33,633 bases of DNA from Cryobacterium sp. (GCA_014376815.1 JACMQV010000166.1:1-33633); one strand, 5' to 3'. Shown: positions 8,109-18,302, counted from the stretch's first letter. Translations and numbers: made by a program. The notes: generated by a model from the sequence alone, not told the origin.

Positions 8109-8712
8109 GCGACTGGGACTGGGACTGCGACTGCCGGTTCTCCCGACGGGCGGCGACGAGGTAGTCGATGCCGGTGACGACCGTGAGGATCAGGGCCAGG
8201 GCCATCGCGGTCCAGTTGACCCAGTAGACCCAGTCGCCCAGCACCAGCCACAACGGCAGGAGGGCCAGGGAGATGGCCACGGACTGCATGAGGGTCTTCA
8301 GTTTGCCGCCGCGGGACGCCGGGATCACCCGGTCCCGGAGCATCACGAAGCGGAACACCGTGATGCCGACCTCGCGCACCAGGATGACGATGGTCACCCA
8401 CCACCACAGCTCACCGAGGATGGACAGGCACACCAACGCCCCGCCGGTGAGCACCTTGTCGGCGATGGGGTCGAGGATCTTGCCGAGGTCGGTGACCAGG
8501 TTGTGCCGCCGGGCGATGGCCCCGTCGATCCCGTCGGTCGCGATGGCGACGATGAAGAGCAGGGCGGCCCACCAGCGGAGGGCGCCGTCCTGGCCGGCGT
8601 CGGCGAGGAGCATCCAGATGAAGAGGGGGGCGAGCAGGATGCGCACGACCGTGATCAGGTTCGGCAGATTCCAGTTGCTGGGCCGGGTGGCCGGGCTCGA
8701 TTCGGTGGCCAT
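8101..8712 (-). CDS. pgsA: CDP-diacylglycerol-glycerol-3-phosphate phosphatidyltransferase
   Basis: PgsA makes phosphatidylglycerol phosphate at the cytoplasmic membrane, the committed step to phosphatidylglycerol and cardiolipin. The 203-residue protein has several hydrophobic helices and a complete CDP-alcohol phosphotransferase motif: D60, D63-G64, A67-R68, G77, D81 and D85 (TDGIDGAIARRH then GKILDPIADK). Position between ftsK and cinA is the common actinobacterial arrangement. It starts 3 bp after the ftsK stop and overlaps cinA by 8 bp, so ftsK-pgsA-cinA is likely one operon. Actinobacteria often carry several paralogs, for example phosphatidylinositol-phosphate synthase, but N-terminus and neighbours favour PgsA. 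Confidence 0.93.
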   Translation of the reverse strand: MATESSPATRPSNWNLPNLITVVRILLAPLFIWMLLADAGQDGALRWWAALLFIVAIATDGIDGAIARRHNLVTDLGKILDPIADKVLTGGALVCLSILGELWWWVTIVILVREVGITVFRFVMLRDRVIPASRGGKLKTLMQSVAISLALLPLWLVLGDWVYWVNWTAMALALILTVVTGIDYLVAARRENRQSQSQSQSHE

Positions 8713-8715
8713 CGG

Positions 8716-11580
8716 TCACTCCCTGTCGGTCAGTTGCCAGGCGTCTTCATCGGGGGATCCCTCTTCTTCAGGTAATCCCGCCGACATCTTCGCGACCGGG
8801 TCGTCGGCGTACCGGGGGTCGGGCCGCACATCGGCCTGGTGCGCCGCGGCCGCCTGGGCGTTCGCCGCGGAAGCGTGGTGCTCGGCGTCGGACCCGCGCA
8901 GCAGCGCGAGCACGCCGGGCAGCTGCTCGACGCTGACGAGCACGTCGCGCGCCTTGGAACCCTCGGAGGGGCCGACGATCTCGCGGGACTCCAGCAGGTC
9001 CATCAGGCGACCCGCCTTGGCGAAGCCGACCCGGAGCTTGCGCTGCAGCATCGAGGTGGACCCGAATTGGGTCGACACCACCAGTTCCGCGGCGGCGAGG
9101 AGCACCTCGAGGTCGTCGCCGATGTCGGAGTCGATCTCCTTGCGCGGGGCGACCATGGAGACATCCGGCCGGTGGTCCGGCAGGGCCTGCTGGGTGACGT
9201 GCTTGACGTCGCGTTCGATCTCGGCCTCGTTGACCCAGGCCCCCTGGACCCGGATGGCCTTGGAGGCCCCCATCGGCAGGAACAGGGCGTCGCCCTGCCC
9301 GATCAGCTTGTCGGCGCCCGGCTGGTCGAGGATGACGCGGGAGTCGGTGACGCTGGTGACGGCGAACGCGAGCCGGGAAGGCACGTTGGCCTTGATCAGG
9401 CCGGTGACGACGTCGACGCTGGGTCGCTGGGTGGCGAGCACCAGGTGGATGCCGGAGGCACGCGCCAGCTGCGTGATGCGCACGATCGAGTCCTCGACGT
9501 CGCGCGGGGCGACCATCATCAGGTCGGCGAGCTCGTCGACGACGACCAGGAGGTACGGATAGGGCTTGAGCGTGCGCATGCTCCCGGCCGGCAGCACGAG
9601 TTCGTTGTTGACGACGGCCTTGTTGAAGTCATCGATGTGGCGGAAACCGAAGCTGGCCAGGTCGTCGTAGCGCATGTCCATCTCCTTCACCACCCACTGC
9701 AGCGCCTCGGCTGCCTTCTTCGGGCTGGTGATGATGGGCGTGATCAGGTGCGGCACGCCGGCGTAGGCGGCCAGTTCGACCCGCTTCGGGTCGATCAGCA
9801 CCATGCGCACGTCGGACGGTTTGGCCCGCATCAGCAGGCTGGTGACCATCGAGTTCACGAAGCTGGACTTGCCCGAACCGGTCGAGCCGGCCACCAGGAG
9901 GTGAGGCATCTTGGCCAGGTTGGCCACGACGAAGCCGCCGCCGACGTCCTTGCCGACGCCGATGGTCATCGGGTGGGTGCTGTTGGTGGCCGTGGCCGAG
10001 CGGAGCACGTCGCCGAGGGTGACGATCTCCCGGTCCGTGTTCGGGATCTCGATGCCGATGGCGCTCTTGCCGGGGATGGGCGAGAGGATCCGCACCTCGT
10101 TGGAGGCGACGGCGTAGGAGAGGTTCTTGCTCAGCGCGGTGACCCGCTCCACCTTGACGCCCGGGCCGAGTTCGATCTCATACTGGGTCACGGTCGGGCC
10201 GCGGGAGAAGCCGGTGACCTTCGCATCCACCTGGAACTGGCGCAGCACCTCGGTGATGGACTTGACGATCTCATCGTTGGCGGCCGAGCGTGCCTTCGCC
10301 GGCGGGCCCTTGATCAGCGTCGTGTCCGACGGCAGCACGTAGGGGGCCTTCGGCTCGTCCGCGGCCGGGACCGCGGCGGGGCCGCTGGCCGCCGCGGCCA
10401 GGTCGAGCTCGTCGAAGCCGGGCAGCGCCTCGGTCAGGCCGGTCTGGTCGTCGGACTGGAGGCCGGTGGCCGCGCGGTGCGGCAGGTCGATTTCGCCGGT
10501 GAAGCGCTTGAGGGCGTCCTCGGCCCGGAGCAGGTCTTCGAGCACCTCGGTGCCGTAGTGGTCCTGGCCGTGGCCGGGCGCCTCGGGCACCGTCTCCAGG
10601 GGGGTGTCGAAACTGCCCCGCTTGTCTCCGCCGAGCAGGATGCTGAGCGGGTCCGCGGCATCCGCTGCGCCGGGCCCGGCCCCGTGCTCCGTGCTGAGCG
10701 CGCCGCCGAAGTCGGGGTCTTCCTCGCGGTTGCTGGTGTTGCGGCGCCACCAGGGCAGGGTGCTGACGTCGTCGTCGACGCCGTCGAGCTCGACCTGCTG
10801 GGTCTTCTCCGCCTTGGCTTCGCGGCTGGCTGCCCGGGCGGCCGCGCGCTCGTCGGGATCGGGGAGCTGCGCCCCGAACAACCACGCGTACAGTTCACGG
10901 CTGCGCTCCCCGACGCGGTTCGGCGGGGTCTTCGTGACGATGAAGAGGCTGAGCGTCAGCAGCAGGATGACGACGATGGTGGCACCGATGGAGGTGGTCA
11001 GGTAGATCAGGGGCGCCGCGATCATCCAGCCGATCACGCCGCCGGACAGCGCGAGCGTCTCCATGCCGTCGCTGGGAGCCGGCTGGCCGCCGAAGATGTG
11101 GCACAGCCCGGACACGGACACGAGCAGGAGCGACAGGCCGATCCCGATGCGCCCGTTGTCGTGCACCGAGCTGGGTTTGCGGAAGAGCCAGATCGCGAAG
11201 AGCAGCATGATGACCGGGAGGGCGAACGCGACGCGTCCGAACAGCCCGCCGAAGGACCAGGCGTCCAGGGTCTGGGCGACCGGCTCGTTGATCAGGAACC
11301 ACTCGATCACCGCGCCGGCGATGGCGAGGAGCACGAGGAAGAAGGGCAGCCCGTCCCGGCGTTCCTCCTTGGAGAGTTGCTCGGGGCCGAGGGCGCGGGC
11401 GGCGCCGCCGGTGACGTGGGCCAGCGCCATCCAGGACCGCACGAATGCACTCGGTTTGGTGTCCACCGCGGTGAACTTGACGGTCTTCTGGGTTGCGGTC
11501 TTGCTGACGGGCTTGCGCGCCGTGGTGCCGCGCGCAGGCGCGCTGCGGGCGCGACCGGTCGACTTAGTGCTCGTAGCCAT
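8716..11580 (-). CDS. ftsK: DNA translocase FtsK/SpoIIIE
   Basis: A septum-anchored ATP-driven motor that clears chromosome ends during division. The 954-residue protein has a basic N-terminus, four or five membrane helices (about residues 79-97, 113-133, 145-163, 181-215), and a low-complexity acidic linker (about 240-410). The motor follows, with Walker A GSTGSGKS at 565-572 and Walker [12 protein letters not shown] at 677-687. A C-terminal winged-helix gamma domain (around [26 protein letters not shown]) recognises DNA polarity. The ATG at 11580 lacks a ribosome site but lies exactly 7 nt after TACCGT, suggesting a leaderless mRNA. The operon appears to continue into pgsA and cinA. Confidence 0.97.
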   Translation of the reverse strand: MATSTKSTGRARSAPARGTTARKPVSKTATQKTVKFTAVDTKPSAFVRSWMALAHVTGGAARALGPEQLSKEERRDGLPFFLVLLAIAGAVIEWFLINEPVAQTLDAWSFGGLFGRVAFALPVIMLLFAIWLFRKPSSVHDNGRIGIGLSLLLVSVSGLCHIFGGQPAPSDGMETLALSGGVIGWMIAAPLIYLTTSIGATIVVILLLTLSLFIVTKTPPNRVGERSRELYAWLFGAQLPDPDERAAARAASREAKAEKTQQVELDGVDDDVSTLPWWRRNTSNREEDPDFGGALSTEHGAGPGAADAADPLSILLGGDKRGSFDTPLETVPEAPGHGQDHYGTEVLEDLLRAEDALKRFTGEIDLPHRAATGLQSDDQTGLTEALPGFDELDLAAAASGPAAVPAADEPKAPYVLPSDTTLIKGPPAKARSAANDEIVKSITEVLRQFQVDAKVTGFSRGPTVTQYEIELGPGVKVERVTALSKNLSYAVASNEVRILSPIPGKSAIGIEIPNTDREIVTLGDVLRSATATNSTHPMTIGVGKDVGGGFVVANLAKMPHLLVAGSTGSGKSSFVNSMVTSLLMRAKPSDVRMVLIDPKRVELAAYAGVPHLITPIITSPKKAAEALQWVVKEMDMRYDDLASFGFRHIDDFNKAVVNNELVLPAGSMRTLKPYPYLLVVVDELADLMMVAPRDVEDSIVRITQLARASGIHLVLATQRPSVDVVTGLIKANVPSRLAFAVTSVTDSRVILDQPGADKLIGQGDALFLPMGASKAIRVQGAWVNEAEIERDVKHVTQQALPDHRPDVSMVAPRKEIDSDIGDDLEVLLAAAELVVSTQFGSTSMLQRKLRVGFAKAGRLMDLLESREIVGPSEGSKARDVLVSVEQLPGVLALLRGSDAEHHASAANAQAAAAHQADVRPDPRYADDPVAKMSAGLPEEEGSPDEDAWQLTDRE

Positions 11581-11587
11581 GAAAGCT

Positions 11588-11593
11588 ACGGTA
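11588..11593 (-). promoter_or_regulatory. Candidate -10 element for leaderless ftsK
   Basis: TACCGT on the minus strand is followed by 7 nt and the ftsK ATG. No Shine-Dalgarno sequence lies between them. The pattern matches TAnnnT leaderless promoters known in actinobacteria. Confidence 0.5.
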
Positions 11594-11652
11594 CCGCCGT
11601 CGCCGGATTTCGGAGAGATCCCACGCCCATTCCCGTCACTGCGATGTACCGG

Positions 11653-12903
11653 TCAGTACCGGATCGCGTCGATCACCTTGACGCGCACGGCCACGAGGGC
11701 GGGCAGGAGGCCGGCGAGGGCGCCCACGACGGTGGCCGAGACCAGGCCCAGCACGGCGGCCTCGACCGGGAAGGGCGGGAAGTCGGTGACCTGCCCCTGG
11801 CCGATGAAGCCCTGAACCGCCGGATTCGTCACGATCAGAACCGCGGCGATGACCCCGACGATTCCCGCGACAACGGTGGCGACGACGCTCTCCATCATGA
11901 CGGAGAAGAACACCCGTCCGGCGGTGGCGCCGAAGCTGCGCCGGATCCCGATTTCACGGATGCGCTGCTTCAGGGTGACGAGGGCGATGTTGACCAGGCC
12001 CAGGGCGCCGAGCAGCAGCACGAGCCCTGCCACGCCCCCCACCATCAGCTTGAGCGAGAGGTACGGGTCGTCCCCGAAGGCGGCGTAGTCCTGGCGGTTG
12101 ATCTCCACGTTCGCGCCCGCTCCGAGCGCACCGGCCACGTCGCGTTTCAGCGCGGCGCCCAGCTGCTCGGACACCTCCGGCGGGACCCACAGTTCGAAGG
12201 ACGGCGGCTGCGCGTCGAACCCGGTGGGGCCGCTCGCCGCCGCCGGGGTGATCCGGGCCAGGGCATCCGTCAGCATGTACATGGCCGGGTCGATCTCCCA
12301 GGTCATGGCCGGATAAACGCCGGTGATGACGGCCGTCGTGTCCTGTTCGCCGATCAGGGTCACGGTGGGGTGCGTGCGCAGGTCGGGGCGGCCCAGCCGG
12401 TCGTAGAGCACCGAGTTGACCAGCACGTTCGGGGCCAGGCGCTCCGCGTCCTCCGGTCCGAACCAGCGGCCCACGGTCGGTGTGATGCGGTGCATCGCCC
12501 CGTAGGGCTGGTCGACCGCCTGCACCGGGACGTTCACCGCTCCGCCCTGCAGCTGCACCAGCTGACTGGTTTGCACCACCCTGCTCGCGTAGGTGATCCG
12601 GTAGCGCTCGAGCGAGGTCCGCCAGATCTCGGCCATCTGCTCGGCGGGCGGGGAACTCCCGTCGGCGAGGGACGCGTACAGGAACAGGCTGGCGGGACGT
12701 CCGCCCTGGCGCTCGCTCTGTTCGATGGTGGCCTGCTCCGCCACGGCCCCGAGGCCGACCACGGTGGTGATCGCGCAGACGGCCACGGCGACGCCGATCA
12801 GGGACAGCATGACCCGGGTGCGATGGATGCGCAGTTCCTGCCAGGCCTCGACGAAGGAGCCGACCAGATTGCTCAGCAGGCGCGTCACGCTCGTGCGCCC
12901 CAT
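11653..12903 (-). CDS. MacB-like ABC transporter permease
   Basis: A 416-residue FtsX/MacB-type permease. One membrane helix lies near residues 30-52 (RVMLSLIGVAVAVCAITTVVGLGAVA). A large extracytoplasmic domain follows (about 55-265), then three C-terminal helices forming the FtsX domain, with the GIRRSFGATAGRVF coupling segment and VKVIDAIRY at the end. It overlaps the ATPase gene by 19 bp. Together with that ATPase and the adaptor it forms a tripartite MacAB-like system. In a Gram-positive this would export a peptide, lipid-linked compound or antimicrobial, or act in envelope mechanotransmission. Substrate cannot be read from sequence. No two-component regulator lies nearby. Confidence 0.88.
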   Translation of the reverse strand: MGRTSVTRLLSNLVGSFVEAWQELRIHRTRVMLSLIGVAVAVCAITTVVGLGAVAEQATIEQSERQGGRPASLFLYASLADGSSPPAEQMAEIWRTSLERYRITYASRVVQTSQLVQLQGGAVNVPVQAVDQPYGAMHRITPTVGRWFGPEDAERLAPNVLVNSVLYDRLGRPDLRTHPTVTLIGEQDTTAVITGVYPAMTWEIDPAMYMLTDALARITPAAASGPTGFDAQPPSFELWVPPEVSEQLGAALKRDVAGALGAGANVEINRQDYAAFGDDPYLSLKLMVGGVAGLVLLLGALGLVNIALVTLKQRIREIGIRRSFGATAGRVFFSVMMESVVATVVAGIVGVIAAVLIVTNPAVQGFIGQGQVTDFPPFPVEAAVLGLVSATVVGALAGLLPALVAVRVKVIDAIRY

Positions 12904-13643
12904 GCGGACGGGGCGGTCGCACCGAGACGGTCCGTGCCGGGAGCGGGCGTGCTGGGACCGGTGCCGACCTCGCTAAGCACACCGTGGTCCAGGCTCAGGT
13001 GCAGGGTCGCCCTGGCCGCGATGGCGGGGTCGTGGGTGATGGTCACCAGGGCCGCGCCCGACTCGGTCGCAACCTGATCGAGCAGGTCCATCACGGCGGC
13101 CCCCGTCTCCAGGTCGAGCGCCCCGGTCGGTTCGTCGGCCAGGATGAGCCTCGGCCCCCGCACGAGCGAGCGGGCGATCGCCACCCGCTGTTGTTCGCCG
13201 CCGGAGAGCTTGTCCGGCATGGCCGACCGGCGATGGCCGAGCCCCACCCGGTCGAGCATGTCGCCGGCAATGCGCGCCCGCTGCCAGAACTGCCGGCCGC
13301 CCGCGTAGAGCAGCGGGGTCATCACGTTCTCCAGCGCCGTGCGCCCCTGCAGCAGGTTGAACTGCTGGAAGATGAAGCCCACATCCCGGCCGCGCACGCG
13401 ATCACGCTGCCCCCCGGAGTACGACTGCACCGGCCGGCCGTCGAAGAGCATGGTCCCGGTCGTGGGGTTGTCGAGCAGGCCGAGCAGGTTCAGCAGGGTC
13501 GACTTCCCGGACCCGGACCGGCCGACGATCGAGACCCGGTCGCCGACCATTACGTCCAGGTCGACCCCGCTGAGGATGGTCAGCGGCGGGGCATCGATGA
13601 GGGCGACCGTGCGCGTCACCCCGGCCAGGTGCAGGAGAGTCAC
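12885..13643 (-). CDS. MacB/LolD-like ABC transporter ATP-binding protein
   Basis: A 252-residue ATPase with all motifs: Walker [10 protein letters not shown] (residues 41-49), Q-loop FIFQQFNLL, signature LSGGEQQ (146-152), Walker B LILADEP and switch histidine TITHD. Sequence style and partners place it in the MacB/LolD/FtsE group, which powers mechanical conformational work rather than classic channel transport. It starts with GTG overlapping the adaptor stop codon by 4 bp (GTGA), and its own end overlaps the permease start, so the three genes are translationally coupled. The C-terminal ~30 residues are a Pro/Ala/Gly-rich tail. Confidence 0.93.
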   Translation of the reverse strand: MTLLHLAGVTRTVALIDAPPLTILSGVDLDVMVGDRVSIVGRSGSGKSTLLNLLGLLDNPTTGTMLFDGRPVQSYSGGQRDRVRGRDVGFIFQQFNLLQGRTALENVMTPLLYAGGRQFWQRARIAGDMLDRVGLGHRRSAMPDKLSGGEQQRVAIARSLVRGPRLILADEPTGALDLETGAAVMDLLDQVATESGAALVTITHDPAIAARATLHLSLDHGVLSEVGTGPSTPAPGTDRLGATAPSAWGARA

Positions 13644-14716
13644 CCGGTCACCTGGCCGGCCAGGCCCGGACCGGAACAGACCGTGCTTCCGTCGGGCAGC
13701 GTCTGGCAGCCGGTGGTCGCCGGGTCAATCGCGCCGGGAACGAACTGGTTGACCACGTCACCCTCGACCAGGCCGGTCAGGACCTGCACGGAGGTGCCAT
13801 CGGTCATGCCGAGCGTGACCGGGCGTTCCTCGGTGCTGCCGTCGGGCAGCGCGAACCAGACGATCCCGTCCACGGCCGCGCCCTTCACCGCGGTGGTGGG
13901 CACGACGAGCACGTTCTCGGCCTTGCCGCCGGCGATCGTGATCTTCGCGGCCAGGCCGGGGAAGACCGTCACCTCGGCCGGGATGGCGCAGCGCACCGTG
14001 GTGCTCGTGCCGCCGGCCGCGGCGCCGTCGGCGGCGCCGGGCCCATCAGAGCCCGCTCCCCCGGAGCCCGCGCCGGCGAGCGGGGTCGTGATGGTCAGCC
14101 CGGTGCAGGTGAAGGGGGCCGGCCCGTTCTCGATCGCGATGGTGGCCTCGGTCGGCCGGGTGACCAGGCGGTACTGCTGTTCGGGGCTGAGCGACCCGCT
14201 GACCGAGAAGGTCGGCGGGGCCACCTGCCCGGTCGTGTCCCCCACCGCGACGACCTGGCCGGGGATCACGCCGAGCGAGCTGAGCACCCCGGCGGCCGGG
14301 GCCAGGACCCTGGCGAAACTGACCGCCGGCTTGGGCTGGGACACCGTGACGGTGCCGGCGGCATCCGTGGACTCGACCGGGTCCCTGGGCGTCTCGACCT
14401 TGATGTCGTAGATCTTGTCGCCCGCGGCCACCGTGGCGCCCACGGCCGCGAACACCTCGTCGACCGCCCCCTGGGCGACCGCCTTGACCGGAACGGCCGC
14501 ATCGGCGTTGACGGTTCCCGGCAGGGTCACATCATTGGTGATGGTGCCCAGCGTGACCGGGATCGTCGGTTCGACCACCTCGCCGGTGGGGAACGCCGGG
14601 TTCTCCGCCGTGGCACTCCCGTCGGGGAAGAACGCCAGTTTCACCAGCGCCACCGCGACGGCCGCGATGATCACCAGCCGGAGAATCGGAAAAACCCATG
14701 TGCGCACAACGTTCAC
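13640..14716 (-). CDS. MacA/HlyD-like membrane-anchored adaptor of an ABC exporter
   Basis: A 358-residue protein with one N-terminal membrane anchor (about residues 8-28). Biotinyl-lipoyl-like half motifs follow (VPVKAVAQGAVDEVFAAVGATVAAGDKIYDI), with a matching second half around FARVLAPAAGVLSSLGVIPGQVVAVGD, and a C-terminal beta-barrel region (VVPTTAVKGAAVDGIVWFALPDG). This is the periplasmic-adaptor fold. In a monoderm it would stand outside the membrane on the permease. Four cysteines in the outer half could make disulfides. It starts with GTG and is the first gene of the operon. A TAGGAT hexamer about 35 bp upstream may be its -10. Confidence 0.82.
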   Translation of the reverse strand: MNVVRTWVFPILRLVIIAAVAVALVKLAFFPDGSATAENPAFPTGEVVEPTIPVTLGTITNDVTLPGTVNADAAVPVKAVAQGAVDEVFAAVGATVAAGDKIYDIKVETPRDPVESTDAAGTVTVSQPKPAVSFARVLAPAAGVLSSLGVIPGQVVAVGDTTGQVAPPTFSVSGSLSPEQQYRLVTRPTEATIAIENGPAPFTCTGLTITTPLAGAGSGGAGSDGPGAADGAAAGGTSTTVRCAIPAEVTVFPGLAAKITIAGGKAENVLVVPTTAVKGAAVDGIVWFALPDGSTEERPVTLGMTDGTSVQVLTGLVEGDVVNQFVPGAIDPATTGCQTLPDGSTVCSGPGLAGQVTG

Positions 14717-14818
14717 CGGAGCCCCCGTTCGGTTGACTGTACTGCGTCGATCCTAAGGGGGAAACGTGTCCAGCGGGCGGTTCCGCAGCATCCGTTCGCG
14801 CGAAGGCGAATCGGGGCG

Positions 14819-16495
14819 TTATGCCTCGATGACCAGGGGAACGATCATCGGGCGGCGGCGGAACGCGGTGTTCACCCAGCGGCCGACCGTGCGGCGCACG
14901 ACCTGCTGCAGGGCGAACGGGTCGCGCACCCCGTTCTCGGCGGCCTCGGCGAGGGCGGCCTCGATCTTGGGCCGGACCGCGTCGAAGACCGAGTCGTCCT
15001 CGGCGAACCCCTTGGCGTGGATCTCCGGGCCGACGATGACCTTGCCGGTCTGGGCGTCCACCACGATGATGATCGAGATGAAACCCTCCTCGGCGAGGGT
15101 GCGGCGGTCCTTGAGATCGGCCTCGGTGATCTCGCCCACGGTGGACCCGTCGACGTAGACGTAGCCGATGTCGAGCTGTCCGACCTTGCGGGCCACACCG
15201 TCCCGCAGGTCGATCACGGTGCCGTCCTCGGCGAGCAGCACGTTCGCCTCTGGCACGCCCGTCTCCACCGCGAGCTTCGCGTTGGCGACCAGGTGCCGGT
15301 ATTCGCCGTGCACGGGCAGCACGTTCTTGGGTTTGAGGATGTTGTAGCAGTAGGTCAGTTCGCCCGCGGCGGCGTGCCCGGACACGTGCACCTTCGCGTT
15401 GCCCTTGTGCACGACCGCGGCGCCGAGCTTGGTCAGGCCGTCGATGATGCGGTAGACCGCGTTCTCGTTGCCGGGGATCAGGCTGGACGCCAGGATGACG
15501 GTGTCGCCGTGGCCGACCTCGACCTGGTGGTCCTGGTTGACCATCCGGCTGAGCACGGCCATCGGTTCGCCCTGCGAGCCGGTGGACATGTAGACGATCT
15601 GGTTGTCCGGGATGTTGCCGGCCTTCTTGAAATCGACCAGCACCCCCTCCGGCACCGTGAGGTAGCCGAGGTCCGCGGCGATGGTCATGTTGCGCACCAT
15701 GGACCGGCCGAGGAGTGCCACCCGGCGGCCGTTCGCGTGGGCGGCGTCCAGCACCTGCTGCACCCGGTGCACGTGGCTGGAGAAGCTGGCCACGATCACG
15801 CGCCGGGGGGCCCGGGCGATGACGTCGTCGAGCACGGGGCCGATGGAGCGTTCCGTGGGCGTGAAGCCGGGGACATCCGCGTTGGTGGAATCGACCAGGA
15901 ACAGGTCGACGCCCTCCGTGCCCAGGCGTGCGAATTCGCGCAGGTCCGTCAGCCGGTTGTCTAGCGGCAACTGGTCCATCTTGAAGTCGCCGGTGTGCAG
16001 CACCGTGCCGCCGGCCGTCTTGATGGCCACGGCCAGCGCGTCCGGGATGGAGTGGTTCACGGCGACGAATTCGAGGCTGAACGGGCCGAGCCGCTCCTTC
16101 TGGCCCTCCGCGACCTGCAGCGTGTACGGCGTGATCCGGTGTTCCTTGAGCTTGGCCTCGATGAACGCGAGGGTGAGCCCTGACCCGATCAGGGGGATGT
16201 CCTGCCGCAGCCGGAGCAGGTACGGCACCGCCCCGATGTGGTCCTCATGGCCGTGCGTGAGCACCACACCCAGGATGTCGTCGAGTCGGTCACGGATGGG
16301 GCCGAAGTCGGGCAGGATCAGGTCGACGCCCGGCTGGTGCTCCTCGGGGAACAGCACGCCGCAGTCCACGATCAGGATCTTGCCGTCGATCTCGAAGGAG
16401 GTCATGTTGCGACCGATTTCGCCCAGGCCGCCGATCGGGATGATACGCAGGGTGCCCGGTTCGAGCGCGGCCGGGTCGTACACGTCGATGGGCAT
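14819..16495 (-). CDS. rnj: Ribonuclease J (first copy, in the dapA operon)
   Basis: A 558-residue metallo-beta-lactamase/beta-CASP nuclease for 5'-end-dependent mRNA decay and rRNA processing. Metal-site motifs are complete: LTHGHEDHIG, VNHSIPDAL, HTGDFKMD and VHVSGHAAAGE, with DSTNADVPGFT and GRSMVRNM between them. The C-terminal dimerisation region ends VRRTVGRWV...RRRPMIVPLVIEA, resembling the mycobacterial enzyme. The ATG is preceded by TAGGAGGG. It follows dapA by 28 bp, a conserved actinobacterial pairing, so it is probably the orthologous main copy. A second, divergent paralog lies at 30249-31937. Confidence 0.96.
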   Translation of the reverse strand: MPIDVYDPAALEPGTLRIIPIGGLGEIGRNMTSFEIDGKILIVDCGVLFPEEHQPGVDLILPDFGPIRDRLDDILGVVLTHGHEDHIGAVPYLLRLRQDIPLIGSGLTLAFIEAKLKEHRITPYTLQVAEGQKERLGPFSLEFVAVNHSIPDALAVAIKTAGGTVLHTGDFKMDQLPLDNRLTDLREFARLGTEGVDLFLVDSTNADVPGFTPTERSIGPVLDDVIARAPRRVIVASFSSHVHRVQQVLDAAHANGRRVALLGRSMVRNMTIAADLGYLTVPEGVLVDFKKAGNIPDNQIVYMSTGSQGEPMAVLSRMVNQDHQVEVGHGDTVILASSLIPGNENAVYRIIDGLTKLGAAVVHKGNAKVHVSGHAAAGELTYCYNILKPKNVLPVHGEYRHLVANAKLAVETGVPEANVLLAEDGTVIDLRDGVARKVGQLDIGYVYVDGSTVGEITEADLKDRRTLAEEGFISIIIVVDAQTGKVIVGPEIHAKGFAEDDSVFDAVRPKIEAALAEAAENGVRDPFALQQVVRRTVGRWVNTAFRRRPMIVPLVIEA

Positions 16496-16523
16496 GAGCC
16501 CTCCTAGGGGGTCGGTGTGGCGT

Positions 16524-17501
16524 TCAGCGGGTGGTCCCCGCGACCTTCGGCAGTGCGCCGCCGGCTGCGGCGTTGCGGTCGGGACGGAAGTTCGAGAAGT
16601 CGACTCCCGGGATGTTCCTGACCAGGTCGATCTCGTCCTCGATCTGGGCGGCTTCCCACTCCTCCGGGCCCACCAGGGGCAGGCGCACGCGGGGGCTGTT
16701 GATGCGGCCGAGGCCGTGCAGGATGTACTTGACGGCGACCGTTCCTGGCACGTGGGTCATGCAGGCCCGCACCAGCGGTTCGAGCTGCTGGTGAGCCCTG
16801 GTAGCGGCCTTCAGGTCGCCCGCGTTGACGGCGTCCACCATCTGCCGGTAGGGCGTCGCCGCGATGTTGGCGGTGACGCCGATCAGCCCGGTCGCGCCGA
16901 TCGAGAGGTGCGGCAGCACGTTGGGGTCGTCGCCGGAGAAGTACATCAGGTCGGTCTGGTTCAGCACGCGGCTGACCTGGGCCAGGTCGCCCTTGGCGTC
17001 CTTGACGGCCAGGATGTTCGGGTGCTTCGCGGCCCGCAGGATCGTCTTGTATTCGATCGGGATGCCGGTGCGGCCGGGGATGTCGTACAGGATCACCGGG
17101 AGGTCCGTGGCATCCGCGATCATGCGGAAGTGGGTGAGCACGCCCGCCTGGGTGGGCTTGTTGTAGTACGGGGTGACGATCATGTTGCCGTCGGCGCCGG
17201 CCTTCTCGCTCTGCTTGGCGAGCTGCATGGCGTGGGCGGTCTCGTTGGACCCGCCGCCGGTGATGATCTTCGCCCGCCCGCCCGAGACGTCCTTGCCGAC
17301 CTCGACCAGGCGGATCTTCTCCGCGTCGGTCAGGGTGGAGGTCTCGCCGGTGGTGCCGGTGACGACGATCCCGTCGGCGCCGGCGTTGATGACGTCGTCG
17401 ATGTGCTTGGCCACCCCCGGCCAGTCGACTTCGCCATCGGCGGTGAAGGGGGTCACCAGGGCGACGAGCACCTGGCCGAAGGGATTCTGAGACATAGACA
17501 C
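16524..17501 (-). CDS. dapA: 4-hydroxy-tetrahydrodipicolinate synthase
   Basis: DapA condenses pyruvate with aspartate semialdehyde to open the diaminopimelate/lysine branch. The 325-residue barrel has GTTGETSTL (pyruvate binding), PYYNKPTQAG, the DIPGRTG loop with Y139 and R144, and the Schiff-base lysine K167 in ILAVKDAKGD. All catalytic residues are intact. GTG at 17501 and ATG at 17495 are both possible starts; neither has a strong ribosome site. It lies between thyX and rnj in an order conserved across actinobacteria. The last ~20 residues extend beyond the usual barrel. Confidence 0.97.
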   Translation of the reverse strand: MSMSQNPFGQVLVALVTPFTADGEVDWPGVAKHIDDVINAGADGIVVTGTTGETSTLTDAEKIRLVEVGKDVSGGRAKIITGGGSNETAHAMQLAKQSEKAGADGNMIVTPYYNKPTQAGVLTHFRMIADATDLPVILYDIPGRTGIPIEYKTILRAAKHPNILAVKDAKGDLAQVSRVLNQTDLMYFSGDDPNVLPHLSIGATGLIGVTANIAATPYRQMVDAVNAGDLKAATRAHQQLEPLVRACMTHVPGTVAVKYILHGLGRINSPRVRLPLVGPEEWEAAQIEDEIDLVRNIPGVDFSNFRPDRNAAAGGALPKVAGTTR

Positions 17502-17552
17502 GAGGGACAGGCTACCGGTCAGCGTTCAACCGTGCAGCGCCGCCGCGTCTTG

Positions 17553-18290
17553 TTACGGGGCGACGCGGCCGTTCTTATTGAAGGCGGCATAGGTGAGCGG
17601 CATGAGAACCGCGAACTGGTCTTCCATCTTCTCGGCGCACATCTCGATCTCGCGCTGCGGGAACGAGGGGAAGTGCGTTCCCTCGCGCTTGGTGCGCAGG
17701 CTGAGGAAGTTCATCAGCGACCGGGCGTTCATGGTCACGTACATCGAGGAGAAGATGTTCAGCGGCAGCACGATGCGGGCCACCTCGCGGGCGACGCCGG
17801 CCTCGAGCATCCGCTGGTACGACGCGTAGGCGTGCGTGGAGGCCTCGCGGGTCAGCTGGTCGACCAGGGCGGCCTGCTCGGCGGTGCCGGGCAGGAAGTC
17901 GTAGGCGCCGGGTTTGCCGACCTGCACCAGGTTGCGGGTGGCGGCCGGAACGTAGAAGACCGGGTTCAGCTCGCGGTAGCGGCCCGATTCCTCGTTGTAG
18001 GAGGCGATCCGGTGCCGCATGAACTCCCGGAACACGAAAATGGGCGCCTGCACGTAGAACGTCATCGAGTTGTGCTCGAACGGCGAGCCGTGGCGGTCGC
18101 GCATCAGGTAGTTGATCAGCCCGCTGTCGCCCTTGCTCGAGGCATCGGAGTCGGATTCCTCCAGCCGGGCCTTGGCGAGGGTCTGCTCCCCCTGCGTCGA
18201 CACCCGTGCGGCGAACAGCACATCGGAGTCGTGGGCGCTGGCGCGAACCAGCTCTACGGTCACATCGGAGCGAAACTCAATCTCAGGCAC
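17553..18290 (-). CDS. thyX: Flavin-dependent thymidylate synthase
   Basis: ThyX methylates dUMP to dTMP using methylene-tetrahydrofolate, FAD and NADPH. The diagnostic ThyX motif RHRIASYNEESGR is at residues 92-104. SPFEHNSMTFYVQAPIFVFREFMRH precedes it, and NARSLMNFLSLR completes the active site. The frame is open upstream to 18335, but the protein most likely starts at GTG 18290 (PEIEFRSDVTVEL), giving 245 residues. A TATCGT hexamer lies exactly 6 nt upstream, which supports a leaderless mRNA, and no ribosome site is present. First gene of the likely thyX-dapA-rnj operon. Confidence 0.96.
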   Translation of the reverse strand: MPEIEFRSDVTVELVRASAHDSDVLFAARVSTQGEQTLAKARLEESDSDASSKGDSGLINYLMRDRHGSPFEHNSMTFYVQAPIFVFREFMRHRIASYNEESGRYRELNPVFYVPAATRNLVQVGKPGAYDFLPGTAEQAALVDQLTREASTHAYASYQRMLEAGVAREVARIVLPLNIFSSMYVTMNARSLMNFLSLRTKREGTHFPSFPQREIEMCAEKMEDQFAVLMPLTYAAFNKNGRVAP

Positions 18291-18296
18291 GGCTAA

Positions 18297-18302
18297 ACGA
18301 TA
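18297..18302 (-). promoter_or_regulatory. Candidate -10 element for leaderless thyX
   Basis: TATCGT on the minus strand, 6 nt before the GTG at 18290. There is no Shine-Dalgarno sequence and no clear -35. Confidence 0.45.

Noticed and set aside
8839-13077. Very long open frame (about 1400 codons) on the plus strand
   Set aside because: It lies opposite ftsK and the ABC genes, has low-complexity His/Gly/Asp/Arg composition, and is an antisense artefact of high GC. The same holds for long frames at 2689-5553, 15681-18296, 22405-25068 and 28013-30274.
17543-17568. Terminator hairpin CCGCGTC/GACGCGG at the thyX stop
   Set aside because: The stem overlaps the coding end with a 12-nt loop and no U-tract; it would be covered by ribosomes and probably reflects GC richness.
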